Below, in pieces: positions 1 through 8,318 of a stretch of DNA of 42,607 nucleotides (within the stretch, counting starts at the first letter, position 1; each line of letters starts with the position of its first letter). The DNA is taken from contig CAYOTO010000027.1 in assembly GCA_964406945.1 (NCBI GenBank), positions 1 to 42,607 of the forward strand. Direction: 5' to 3'. The stretch comes from UBA2266 sp964406945 (GTDB lineage: Bacteria; Planctomycetota; Phycisphaerae; Sedimentisphaerales; Anaerobacaceae). Made by a program: the position numbers and the translations under genes. A model generated the notes under the pieces. It did not search any database, was not told the origin of the DNA, and saw nothing but the letters and a program-made list of their open reading frames with translations.

Positions 1-14
1 AATCGCAGGGCAGG

Positions 15-2081
15 ATGAATGCTTCTATGCCGGTTCAGTATTTGAAGGGGGTCGGGCCGGCGCGGGCGAAGGTGTTCGAGAAGCTGGGCGTCGAAACTGT
101 CGGGGATCTTCTGGAGTATTATCCGCGGGACTGGAATTTCGCGCCCGAGCCGGTGAAGATAGCGGATCTCATGCCGGACGACACAGTGACTCTGGTGGGG
201 CTGGTGGAATCGACGGATTATCGCAGTTGGCGTCGACCTGCGATGTTCGAGGCGATGATAAGCGATCAGACGGGGGTGTGCCGCGTCGTATGGTTCCACG
301 GCGGCTACCTTCGCAACCAGTTGAAGCCCGGCCAGGTAATCACCGTTTCCGGCAAGGTGGGGCTTTACAAGCATCAGCTTCAGTTGACCAATCCCAAATT
401 CACGGTCCTGGACGAAAAGCAGGACGTTGACCCGGTTTCGCAGTTCAGCGGCGGGGTCTATCCGGCCACAAGCAAGCTCAGCAGCAGGCAGATCAAATGG
501 ATTATTCGGCCACTGCTGGAGAATATCGACGAGCTGGTGACGGAGCTGTACGACCTGAGCTTTATGCGTGAAAACAAGCTGATTACCCGCAAAGACGCTC
601 TTAGGTGGATACATTCGCCCGACGACGAACAGCAGCTTGCCAGGGCCAAGCGCAGGCTCAAGTACGACGAGCTTTTTCTGATGCAGTTGGGTCTGGCCCT
701 GCGGCGGTACCGGGCTCAGCACTTCGCGCGGGCAATCCCGTGCAAATGCAGTGACAGGATCGACAGCAGAATTCGCCGGCGTTTTCCGTTTCTGCTGACC
801 GAGGACCAGAACCAGGCTGTCGGCGATATAACCGCCGACATGGCCAGGGACGAGCCGATGAACCGCCTGCTTCAGGGTGACGTCGGATCCGGTAAGACGG
901 TGGTGGCCCTTTATGCGGCGCTGTTGGCTGTGGCCAACGGTCGGCAGGTTGCGATTATGGCGCCGACCGAGATTCTCGCATCGCAACATTATCTTAGCAT
1001 GGAGCGATATCTGAAAGGCAGCAAGGTCCGGCGGCTGCTGATTACAGGCGGGCTGACCGGGAGCAAACGCACGCAGCTTCTGGCCGAGATCAAGGAGGGC
1101 AAATACGACATTGTCGTCGGTACGGTGGCGCTGCTTCAAGGGGACATAGAGTTCGACAGACTGGGCCTGGTTGTTATCGATGAGCAGCACAAATTCGGCG
1201 TTCATCAACGGGCCGGACTGCGGAAGGAAAGCAGCCCGCACTGTCTGGTCATGACGGCCACGCCCATTCCGCGTACTCTGGCGATGACCGCGTTCGGCGA
1301 TCTGGACGTTTCGGTTATCAAACACTGTCCGCCCGGCAGGGGCAAAGTCATCACCAGATGGGTCGACCCCGACGACCGCACCGGCGCGTATGAGTTCATT
1401 CGCGAACGGCTCAGAGCCAGAAGGCAGGCGTATTTCGTATACCCGCGTATCGTATCGACGGACGAGAACGGCCTGCTCAAGGCCGCGACCGATGAACACC
1501 GCAAGCTCAGTACGGAGATATTTCCCGAGTTTTCGGTCAAGCTGCTGCACGGGCAGATGTCGACGGCGGACAAGCAGCGGGTGATGGACGATTTTCGCAA
1601 GGGCAGAACCGACGTTCTGGTCTCGACGGTCGTGATCGAGGTGGGGGTGGACGTTCCCAATGCGACGATAATGGTGATCGAGGAGGCGGACCGCTTCGGC
1701 CTGGCCCAGCTTCACCAGTTGAGGGGGCGGATCGGCAGGGGATCGGACAAGAGCTTCTGTTTTCTTTTCGCCGAGACCGACAACGAAATCGCCCGCAGCA
1801 GGCTGGAAGTCATGACGCGGAGCAACGACGGGTTCGAAATCGCCGACCACGATCTGCGCATCCGCGGTCCCGGCGAGCTTTTCAGCACCCGCCAGCACGG
1901 GCTGCCGGATTTGAAAATAGCCAACATAATCGAAGATTACGATCTGCTGGTAATGGCCAGAAAGAATGCGTTCGAGCTGGTACAGTCGGATCCGATGCTG
2001 ACCGAACCGGCCCACAGGAACATCCGTAAGGCCCTGATCGAAAAATTCGGCGAATCTCTGGGCCTGGCGGATGTTGCCTGA
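15..2081 (+). CDS. recG: ATP-dependent DNA helicase RecG
   Basis: Superfamily 2 helicase that remodels stalled replication forks and Holliday junctions. The 688 residues match the usual RecG length. An N-terminal wedge/OB region (about 1-200) precedes the helicase core. Walker A GDVGSGKT is at 288-295. The DEQH box is at 389-392, in DEQHKFGV (usually DEQHRFGV). TATPIPRT is at 414-421, and the late motif LHQLRGRIGRG is followed by the C-terminal domain. The ATG at 15 has a purine-rich GGCAGG just upstream. The next ATG (27) would also keep the conserved start of the fold. No partner gene overlaps it; trkH begins 250 bases downstream. Family assignment is secure. Confidence 0.96.
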   Translation: MNASMPVQYLKGVGPARAKVFEKLGVETVGDLLEYYPRDWNFAPEPVKIADLMPDDTVTLVGLVESTDYRSWRRPAMFEAMISDQTGVCRVVWFHGGYLRNQLKPGQVITVSGKVGLYKHQLQLTNPKFTVLDEKQDVDPVSQFSGGVYPATSKLSSRQIKWIIRPLLENIDELVTELYDLSFMRENKLITRKDALRWIHSPDDEQQLARAKRRLKYDELFLMQLGLALRRYRAQHFARAIPCKCSDRIDSRIRRRFPFLLTEDQNQAVGDITADMARDEPMNRLLQGDVGSGKTVVALYAALLAVANGRQVAIMAPTEILASQHYLSMERYLKGSKVRRLLITGGLTGSKRTQLLAEIKEGKYDIVVGTVALLQGDIEFDRLGLVVIDEQHKFGVHQRAGLRKESSPHCLVMTATPIPRTLAMTAFGDLDVSVIKHCPPGRGKVITRWVDPDDRTGAYEFIRERLRARRQAYFVYPRIVSTDENGLLKAATDEHRKLSTEIFPEFSVKLLHGQMSTADKQRVMDDFRKGRTDVLVSTVVIEVGVDVPNATIMVIEEADRFGLAQLHQLRGRIGRGSDKSFCFLFAETDNEIARSRLEVMTRSNDGFEIADHDLRIRGPGELFSTRQHGLPDLKIANIIEDYDLLVMARKNAFELVQSDPMLTEPAHRNIRKALIEKFGESLGLADVA

Positions 2082-2330
2082 CGAGCGGATTCAGGGAGAA
2101 TCGGGCTTGCCTAAAGCTCTTTAGCTGCCTATTTTAACGCTTAAGGCGGTTTTGCAGGCTCGGGAGTGTAAGGTAATGGGCGGGTTGTAGTGCATCAGAT
2201 GGGGCGGTTTTTGCCGTTAAAGCATCGAAAAGTCGTGCAAAGACGGCAGGCATCGCTAAAATTGTTGGCTGCCCGGGACGGACTCGAAAACATCGCGGTC
2301 CGGCAATCGGGTTGCCTTTGCTGATTTATT

Positions 2331-4112
2331 ATGAAGCTTACGTTCAAGAATAAACGGCTGGAGCGCTTCGTATTCGGCGTGAATGTTATCGGCGCGGTGC
2401 TTGTGACCGCTTCGTTCGTGGCGCTGTTCGGGTTCCATGAACCGCTGCTGCCGGCTCCAATTCTGTACACAGTGCAGTTTGTGCTGCTCGGCGTGTTCCT
2501 GCTCGAGAAAGCGGTGCGTCTGTTCAACGCCGAATCGATGGCGGATTACTGGCAGGCCAACTGGTTCGAGGCGCCGCTGCTTGTTGCTCTTGTGGCCGTA
2601 CTGATCGGGGCCGGCCGCGGGTTCGCCGTGGACGATCCGCACGCGGTGCGGCATTCGGCGGTGGGCGTCTATCTGGTGTTGCAGGTCCTGTTCAAGCTGT
2701 GCAAGACGACCATCGGGCTGGTAGCCACCGGCCGCAATCCTACAAGAATGCTTATCGCCAGTTTTGTTGTGCTGATCATCGTCGGCGCCGGGCTGCTGAG
2801 TCTGCCCAGGGCAAGCGCCTGTGAGAATCTTTCGTTTGTCGATGCACTCTTTACCGCCACAAGCGCCGCCTGCGTGACCGGGCTGGTGGTCAAGGATACC
2901 GGCCAGGACTTCAGCATTATGGGTCAGTGCGTGATTCTGACTCTGATACAGCTCGGCGGGCTGGGAATAGTCGTGTTCGGTGCGGTTTTCGCGCTTCTGC
3001 TGGGCCAGGCGTTCAGCGTTCGCGAGAGTGTGGCGATGCAGGACCTGCTAAGCGCCCAGACGGTGGGCCAGATCGGCAATATGATCGCGTTTGTCTTTTT
3101 CGGCACGCTGGTGTTCGAAGTGATAGGTGCGGTCGGCATGTACGGCATGTGGGAGAATGTGCCGAACTGGCAGGGCGCCGTGGAGGGTCAGTGGTTCTGC
3201 AGTATTTTTCATTCTATAAGCGCGTTCTGTAACGCCGGCTTCAGCCTGTTCTCCGAGAGCATGATAAACTACAACGACGGGTTCCGGGTGTATCTGGTGG
3301 TTTGTCCGCTCATAATTTGCGGCGGTCTGGGTTTCGGCGTGCTGTACAACCTTGCCGATATAACGGGAAACAGGATAAAGCGTTTTTTCAAGCGGCTGAC
3401 CGACAAGGAAGCGAGATTATCGATGGAAGTGCCGCGGCGGCTTTCGCTGCAGACCAAGGTGGTGCTGACGGTGAGCACAACACTCATAATCGCAGGGGCC
3501 CTGATGCTGCTGCTGTTCGAGTATTTTCGCGGGCCCCAGAGATCGGCCGGCGGCCATGTGCTCGCGGCGGTATTTCAGTCGATAACGGCGCGGACCGCCG
3601 GGTTCAATACGGTAGACATCGGCGAAATGTCGGACCCGAGCAAGGTGATCCTGATTCTGCTGATGTTCATCGGCGGCTCGCCCGGTTCGACAGCCGGCGG
3701 AATCAAGACGGTGACACTGGCCATCATAATTATGACGGTCGTAACGGCGCTTCGCAAGCGATGGGAAGTGGAAATGTTCAGACGCTCTGTGCGGACAACG
3801 GTTGTCGGCACAGCCATAGCCGTTACAATGCTGTTTGTGGTGGTGCTGTTTACCGTAACGCTGGCGCTGAGTATTACCGAGAGAGCGGGCGGCTTCGGCA
3901 TGTCGGACATAATGTTCGAGTCGGCCTCGGCGCTGGGGACGGTCGGGCTATCGACGGGCATAACGCCCGCGCTTTCGACCGCGGGCAAGCTGATAATCAT
4001 CGCGACGATGCTCATCGGCAGGCTCGGTCCGCTGACGCTGCTGGCGGCGCTTACGTTCAATCTGAAACCCGTAAAATACAACTATCCCGATGAGGCGCTG
4101 GTTGTCGGTTAA
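2331..4112 (+). CDS. TrkH/KtrB-type potassium transporter membrane subunit
   Basis: Membrane pore subunit of a K+ (or Na+-coupled K+) uptake system. Four pore-loop repeats are visible, each with its selectivity-filter glycine: TSAACVTGL, SAFCNAGFS, TARTAGFNT and ALGTVGLSTG. The rest is a series of hydrophobic helices. At 593 residues it is longer than KtrB (about 450), because about 110 extra N-terminal residues with further membrane segments precede the first conserved helix. The ATG at 2331 has no strong ribosome binding site. It is followed after 15 bases by the RCK-domain gene, so the two form an operon. Whether it is Trk-like or Ktr-like cannot be decided from the sequence alone; the single-RCK partner favours Ktr. 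Confidence 0.92.
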   Translation: MKLTFKNKRLERFVFGVNVIGAVLVTASFVALFGFHEPLLPAPILYTVQFVLLGVFLLEKAVRLFNAESMADYWQANWFEAPLLVALVAVLIGAGRGFAVDDPHAVRHSAVGVYLVLQVLFKLCKTTIGLVATGRNPTRMLIASFVVLIIVGAGLLSLPRASACENLSFVDALFTATSAACVTGLVVKDTGQDFSIMGQCVILTLIQLGGLGIVVFGAVFALLLGQAFSVRESVAMQDLLSAQTVGQIGNMIAFVFFGTLVFEVIGAVGMYGMWENVPNWQGAVEGQWFCSIFHSISAFCNAGFSLFSESMINYNDGFRVYLVVCPLIICGGLGFGVLYNLADITGNRIKRFFKRLTDKEARLSMEVPRRLSLQTKVVLTVSTTLIIAGALMLLLFEYFRGPQRSAGGHVLAAVFQSITARTAGFNTVDIGEMSDPSKVILILLMFIGGSPGSTAGGIKTVTLAIIIMTVVTALRKRWEVEMFRRSVRTTVVGTAIAVTMLFVVVLFTVTLALSITERAGGFGMSDIMFESASALGTVGLSTGITPALSTAGKLIIIATMLIGRLGPLTLLAALTFNLKPVKYNYPDEALVVG

Positions 4113-4127
4113 AGTGGAGTTTATACG

Positions 4128-4808
4128 ATGAAGAGTTTTGTAGTGATCGGACTGGGCAGGTTCGGAACGAAGCTTTCCATCGCCCTTGCGATGAGCGGGG
4201 CCGAGGTGATCGCGATCGACAAGAGTCGCGACGAGGTGGAACTGATCCGGGACCAGGTGAGTCACGCGGTTCGTCTTGACAGCACCGACGAAGAGGCCCT
4301 CAAGGCCCAGGGTGTGGACAAGGTTGACGTGGCGATAATCGGCATGGGTCAGCAGAGTTTCGAGGCGGCGATTCTGACGGTTGTGAATTTAAGGCAGATG
4401 GGGATTACGCAGATTTACGCCCGTGCCGAGAGTCCCACTCAGGGCGAGGTCTTCTCGAAGGTCGGGGCCACGGACGTTATTTATCCTGAAATCGAGTCAG
4501 CCCAGAAGTGGGCTTACAAGCTGATCGCCCCGCAAATAGGCGAGAAAATCGACTTCGCGCCCGGCTACAGTCTGGCCAGGATAAAGGCACCGGCCAGCTT
4601 CGACGGCAAGACGGTGATGGACCTGCAGTTGAGACAGAAGTACAACGTGAACCTGGTGCTGATCAAACGCGGCGAGCATGGAAAGGCGAAAAAGCAGGAA
4701 AAAGGCGCGATCATCAACGTGCCCATGCCAAACACGCCCATTTACGAGGGCGATATCCTGATGGTCGCCGGCTCCGATGCCGACCTGGCGAAACTGCCAC
4801 AGGAGTAG
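4128..4808 (+). CDS. TrkA/KtrA-type potassium uptake regulatory subunit (RCK domain)
   Basis: Cytoplasmic nucleotide-binding gating subunit of the adjacent K+ transporter. The Rossmann fold begins directly at the N-terminus, with GLGRFGTKL at about residues 8-16 and an acidic residue ending strand 2 (IAIDKSRDEVE). A TrkA_C-like domain (about 140-226) follows. One RCK unit in 226 residues is the KtrA arrangement; E. coli TrkA has two. GGAG lies 8-12 bases before the ATG. It is co-transcribed with the membrane subunit, 15 bases upstream. Its end faces the convergent operon on the minus strand, 42 bases away. Confidence 0.92.
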   Translation: MKSFVVIGLGRFGTKLSIALAMSGAEVIAIDKSRDEVELIRDQVSHAVRLDSTDEEALKAQGVDKVDVAIIGMGQQSFEAAILTVVNLRQMGITQIYARAESPTQGEVFSKVGATDVIYPEIESAQKWAYKLIAPQIGEKIDFAPGYSLARIKAPASFDGKTVMDLQLRQKYNVNLVLIKRGEHGKAKKQEKGAIINVPMPNTPIYEGDILMVAGSDADLAKLPQE

Positions 4809-4850
4809 CGGCAACTACTACCAAATGGCCGGACTGACCATACTGTTCGG

Positions 4851-5648
4851 CTATGGGGCATTATCAGAGGTTTGACGCCAGTTCGAAGCGAGCATCGCGA
4901 AATCCACGAAATCCACCCTTTTGTCCCTGTTTGAGTCGACTCGCTCATAATAATCGTTTTGTTTCGATCCTTGAGCTGCGAGCCAAAAGTGGCTCAAAGC
5001 GGCGAGGTCATACATATCTACCGTGCCGTCTACAACCGAATCGCCCGCCAGTGGGTCGGTGTTGAACACCAGAGTGAAAGGCTCCGAAGCTTCATATTGA
5101 CCCGATGCATCGTATAATTGCCATGTAATCCAGAGCAGTTTGCTTCCATCGACCGCTTGGTAAGAAATATGCATATGAGGGTCGCGTCGCAGAGCATGAA
5201 TTTCGCTGTGATTGAAGAACAGGCCAATCCGGTCAACGGTAAACTGCGGGTAGTCTTTATGAACCGCTCTAAGGCCCGATGAGATCGCAACGCACTCGAC
5301 GATTATTCTGTAATCCTGATTGGGTGTTCCAACCAGACATCGATTAGGATCGTACGTGTAGCCGGATGCGGGGTCGGTATTTTGAAAAGCATCGAAGCCG
5401 GGTTCGCCGATACGCCATTTGTGGTCGGGAAAAATGCTCTGGGACAAAGGGTAATACCAGTTAACGTAGGAAGGTGTTCCACTGCTGCGATATTTTTGAC
5501 GACAATCCACAAAAAGCCTCTTATCGTCCTCGGTGCCATGAATGCCGTCCTCATTTACACCTATAATCAAATGGTCCAAGGGACACTCAGCACAGACGTG
5601 AACAGGCACAAAAGACAAAACACAGGTCAAAAATACGTATCGCTTCAT
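4851..5648 (-). CDS. Exported HMH-motif protein with C-terminal dockerin-type repeats
   Basis: Not a named family that I recognise. Residues 1-20 form a signal peptide ending near HVCA-E. The middle shares a pattern with the PEP-CTERM protein two genes upstream: HxxIGVN (26-32), DDKxL (41-45), HMH (158-160) and YDASGxYxASxxF (179-191). Residues about 203-257 carry two dockerin-like calcium loops. The second has the classical spacing (D238, N240, D242, D246, D249), followed by FAMLASNW. Dockerins normally bind cohesins; in Planctomycetota they are widespread surface-protein tails. It is last in the Fur-family operon, 24 bases after the pseudopilin gene. I infer a surface or secreted metal-related role from the context; no catalytic site is evident. 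Confidence 0.75.
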   Translation of the reverse strand: MKRYVFLTCVLSFVPVHVCAECPLDHLIIGVNEDGIHGTEDDKRLFVDCRQKYRSSGTPSYVNWYYPLSQSIFPDHKWRIGEPGFDAFQNTDPASGYTYDPNRCLVGTPNQDYRIIVECVAISSGLRAVHKDYPQFTVDRIGLFFNHSEIHALRRDPHMHISYQAVDGSKLLWITWQLYDASGQYEASEPFTLVFNTDPLAGDSVVDGTVDMYDLAALSHFWLAAQGSKQNDYYERVDSNRDKRVDFVDFAMLASNWRQTSDNAP

Positions 5649-5672
5649 TGCGGTTTTCCTCGAAAGGTCATG

Positions 5673-6440
5673 CTAAGGATTTGCAGGCCACGTCGGAGCG
5701 GACTCAGGGTACCAGTAGCACCTGCCGGGCCATGCGTAAGTATCTTCGAATTTGAGTGTTTCGACATGTCCGTCTACAAACAGGTAGTTCGATCTCTTCA
5801 TGTGACGATCCCATGCTATGAACGTCTTAGCATATTCGACTGAACCTTCCCACGATTCCGGATGAATGTGGTCAGCCAATTGAAAATTTTCCGTATCCGG
5901 CGCTTCGCTGATCCAGATGCAGTACATGGGCCTGTGGACCGAATCGACGCGATTATACAGGTTTCTAGAACCACCGTATCTGAAGCAGACAGGATCTAAA
6001 AGAGCGTTGACGGCAAAACTCGAGTAGCGTTTGTCCTGCTGCTCGTTGAGAGGTTTTTCCCAGTCTACGAAGTTTTTCGATCTATCGCTTGGGCAATGAA
6101 ACAGCAGTTGCTCTCGCGTGTAACTCGACAGGACCCTGAGCCAGTACTGATCGTGGTCGGTAATATGACAAGAGCTCGGGGGCAGGCGATAGTCGCTGTC
6201 TACAAGATACGCCTGAACCGCAATTCCAATTTGGCGCATGTTAGCCGTGCACGCGATTTTTCGGGCCTGCTTTCTCGCTCTGTTCAAAGACGGCAACAAG
6301 ACGGCCAGCAGCACAGCTATGATCGAAATCACCACCAGAAGCTCGATCAGAGTAAAGCCTTTGGGCCTATGGACAATCAAATTATTACCGGGGCAGTTTG
6401 CACCGCCCCGGTTAGAGTTGAATCTATTTGCGCGTTGCAT
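5673..6440 (-). CDS. Pseudopilin-like protein with N-terminal methylation motif
   Basis: Type II secretion/type IV pilus-like prepilin of the kind that is highly multiplied in Planctomycetota. A leader of about 27 residues ends in G before FTLIELLVVISIIAVLLAV. The glutamate at mature position 5 and the following single hydrophobic helix are typical. A DGHVETL segment near the C-terminus matches the short DG motif seen in this group. The start overlaps the last 17 bases of the upstream PEP-CTERM gene, implying coupled translation. The function of these planctomycete pseudopilins is unknown. Its position between two paralogous exported proteins suggests it is part of the same export or surface unit. 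Confidence 0.85.
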   Translation of the reverse strand: MQRANRFNSNRGGANCPGNNLIVHRPKGFTLIELLVVISIIAVLLAVLLPSLNRARKQARKIACTANMRQIGIAVQAYLVDSDYRLPPSSCHITDHDQYWLRVLSSYTREQLLFHCPSDRSKNFVDWEKPLNEQQDKRYSSFAVNALLDPVCFRYGGSRNLYNRVDSVHRPMYCIWISEAPDTENFQLADHIHPESWEGSVEYAKTFIAWDRHMKRSNYLFVDGHVETLKFEDTYAWPGRCYWYPESAPTWPANP

Positions 6441-7266
6441 TTTTCCCTCTATTCTTCAGAAGCGGGATTACTCCCAGACCCAGAAACAATAGAGATGCAG
6501 GTTCGGGAACCGTTACAAAGGCAAATTCGAAGTTATCGGATGCTGTGTACAGACCGCCTGCATCATAAGCTGAAAACGTTGCAGTAACTTCCTGACCAAC
6601 AAGCGGTGTAAGCCAAAAGCAAAAATGCATGTGTTCATGAATTCCCCAGGCATCTTTATCCGACAGCCATTCCTTACCGAGCTGATAAGTGTCGCCGTTA
6701 TCGACAAGCGGCACGACTGTATCGTTTTCTGAAAGCAGGAAGAAATCATCCGAAGCGACGGATGTCCCTTCTCTCTTCAGATGAATATCCCATGCAGGGG
6801 TCGTACTTTGATCGGTACTTGCAAGATTCCATTTTCCCTGCGGGCCATGAGCAGAATGCCATCCGTTTATGTGTTCGTAACCGGCCGGATCACCGTAACC
6901 TCCTGACCGGCTGTATTCAAAATCGCATTTCCAGAGCAGTTTTCCCGAACCGTCATCTTTCATGATAACGCTGCCGGAGTCAATTACCGGATGGAGCTGA
7001 AGGAAAACATCATCGTTTGCGCCCCGCCAGTTCGGCCAACCCGGTGTCGGACTGACTGGATGAACAGGCGGCACGGAAAAGAACCACAACTTCTTATCGT
7101 CGGTCGGGTCCGAGTCAACAGCCAGATCCGGATTTCCCGGATCAGACCAGTCAGGTCTCCACGTCGGATTAACTCCGATGTGAGTATGGGCTACGGTGTG
7201 CGTTGCAGAGACTTTATTTACAAAAGTACATAATGTAACCAACGCTACAATAAGTTTGAGTTTCAT
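6424..7266 (-). CDS. Exported His-rich HMH-motif protein with PEP-CTERM sorting signal
   Basis: 280 residues from the ATG at 7266, chosen because AAGGAG sits 6 bases upstream. An in-frame extension to 7344 has no such site. Residues 1-21 are a signal peptide. The mature N-terminus carries HxxxHxH (H23, H27, H29), running into IGVNPTW. Further histidines occur at 131-140 (EHINGWHSAH) and at 210-214 (HEHMH). The C-terminus is a classic PEP-CTERM: VPEP at 253-256, a hydrophobic stretch, then KNRGKNATRK. PEP-CTERM tails direct proteins to exosortase and the cell surface. Its core is paralogous to the dockerin protein at the end of the operon. The His clusters suggest metal binding, which is inference. 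Confidence 0.8.
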   Translation of the reverse strand: MKLKLIVALVTLCTFVNKVSATHTVAHTHIGVNPTWRPDWSDPGNPDLAVDSDPTDDKKLWFFSVPPVHPVSPTPGWPNWRGANDDVFLQLHPVIDSGSVIMKDDGSGKLLWKCDFEYSRSGGYGDPAGYEHINGWHSAHGPQGKWNLASTDQSTTPAWDIHLKREGTSVASDDFFLLSENDTVVPLVDNGDTYQLGKEWLSDKDAWGIHEHMHFCFWLTPLVGQEVTATFSAYDAGGLYTASDNFEFAFVTVPEPASLLFLGLGVIPLLKNRGKNATRK

Positions 7267-7359
7267 TACCTTCTCCTTAATCGAAGCTTGGTTTGCAGAA
7301 TACGCGCGTAGAAGCATCCTGTAAAAACGGCTCACATTTTCCAAACTGTGACGGAGAGG

Positions 7360-7656
7360 TTAAGCGGGCGGAGCTCTTGGTATGATATGGATTGTATTGC
7401 GGACTGTGGGTGGGTCATCAAAACAGCGGCTAACTGCGTGCGCAAGTACGTTGATATGGGCTGTTGTTGTGGGTGACTCATGTATGATTTTTGCGGGATT
7501 GATAAACGTGTTGCAGCAGATCGGGCAACGATCGCAATCATGATGCTCGCAATCTGCTTCCCCGGCGACGTGCCACCACAAGAGCGCACCGGTTATATCG
7601 GCAACGAATATCGCCAGTACCAGAAAAGATACATATTGTCTCAATTCCGCTTTCAC
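7360..7656 (-). CDS. Small membrane protein with Cys/His cluster
   Basis: 98 residues. The GTG start overlaps the TGA of the Fur-family gene as GTGA, so translation is coupled. Residues 8-28 form one hydrophobic helix or signal anchor. Immediately after it comes a dense metal-ligand cluster, CEHHDCDRCPICC (36-48), with more histidines at 59, 67, 73 and 90 and a proline-rich end PRAPPA. The architecture (anchor, HxxC/CPxC cluster, PxxPPA tail) recalls small exported proteins found beside copper or zinc genes such as the DUF2946 type, but I cannot confirm membership. Inferred role: metal binding at the outer face of the membrane. It lies 93 bases upstream of the His-rich PEP-CTERM gene. Confidence 0.65.
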   Translation of the reverse strand: MKAELRQYVSFLVLAIFVADITGALLWWHVAGEADCEHHDCDRCPICCNTFINPAKIIHESPTTTAHINVLAHAVSRCFDDPPTVRNTIHIIPRAPPA

Positions 7657-8078
7657 GTCTTAAGAAATTCTGCCGAACATTCGGGGCCGATACCCTCAAT
7701 TATTATTTTCTGCCTTTGAAGAATAAAACCTTTCTTCAGGCCTTTAATCAGGGGACCGCACAAGTCGTGTAAACAGGTGATTTTCCCGCAGTTTGTGCAT
7801 TTGAAATGCGGATGGCATTGGTGGTCCGTACACCTGTCAGCCAATTCATATTCCCACGCTCTCTTTTCGACGCAGGCCTTGTGCACTATCCCTTTTGCAC
7901 AGAACTTCTCCAGGATTCTGTAAACCGTTACTTTATTGGGATTCTTATTCTTTAGAGAATCCAAAACGGCACCCCGAGAGACGGGATGATCTGCCTGAAT
8001 GAGGACGTTCAGGGTTGCAATTTGCATTTCGGTACAGTTGAAACCATGATCCTTCAGTATTTCTTCCGGTTGCTTCAT
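7653..8078 (-). CDS. Fur-family metal-responsive transcriptional regulator
   Basis: 141 residues from the ATG at 8078. An upstream in-frame extension to 8177 reads through the promoter and is rejected. The N-terminal winged helix (about 1-80) includes VTVYRILEKF, the family's recognition helix region. The C-terminal half holds the ligand-rich segment CTDHQCHPHFKCTNCGK and HDLCG. The usual second structural pair CxxC appears as IGPEC, so its first cysteine is missing. The HxHFKCxxCGK form resembles Zur-type or general Fur regulators; the metal cannot be fixed. First gene of the operon, directly behind a -10 element and a perfect inverted repeat that probably mediates autoregulation. Confidence 0.88.
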   Translation of the reverse strand: MKQPEEILKDHGFNCTEMQIATLNVLIQADHPVSRGAVLDSLKNKNPNKVTVYRILEKFCAKGIVHKACVEKRAWEYELADRCTDHQCHPHFKCTNCGKITCLHDLCGPLIKGLKKGFILQRQKIIIEGIGPECSAEFLKT

Positions 8079-8109
8079 CTTGGTCGTTCCAGTTCGTTTT
8101 TGAAGAAAG

Positions 8110-8152
8110 TGCAACATAGTTGCAATTATAACACAAGAAAAAAACTCGTCCA
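8110..8152 (-). promoter_or_regulatory. Promoter and candidate Fur-family operator of the regulator operon
   Basis: On the minus strand a -35-like TGGACG (8147-8152) is followed by a 16-base spacer and a perfect TATAAT (8125-8130). Immediately downstream, at 8110-8124, lies the perfect inverted repeat TGCAAC-TAT-GTTGCA, which would cover the transcription start. The ATG is about 40 bases further. Fur-family proteins bind short interrupted palindromes of this size over promoters, so this is a likely autoregulatory operator. The exact consensus differs from the enterobacterial Fur box. Confidence 0.65.
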
Positions 8153-8318
8153 GGCTTTTTTCCGGGCTGTTTGCCAATTTGCGGATCTGCTACGGATTTC
8201 TAAGGCAATATGCACAGATGAGAGTACATGCTTTGGCAATTTTTCGGGGCAGAATCTTCGATTTTGGCGTCTCAAGCAGGGATCTGCGGATGGCGGGCGG
8301 CTCCAAGGGATGAGAATT

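Noticed and set aside
2200..2330. Leader of the potassium transporter as a possible riboswitch (GAAA...GTGCAAAG...GCTGCC resembling c-di-GMP class I)
   Set aside because: The essential first strand (GGCAAACC-like) is absent, and no c-di-AMP (ydaO) core is visible either. A covariance search would decide; the evidence is too thin to list.
7653..8177. Longer start for the Fur-family gene at 8177
   Set aside because: The added 33 codons run through the -10 element and the operator and have no family similarity.
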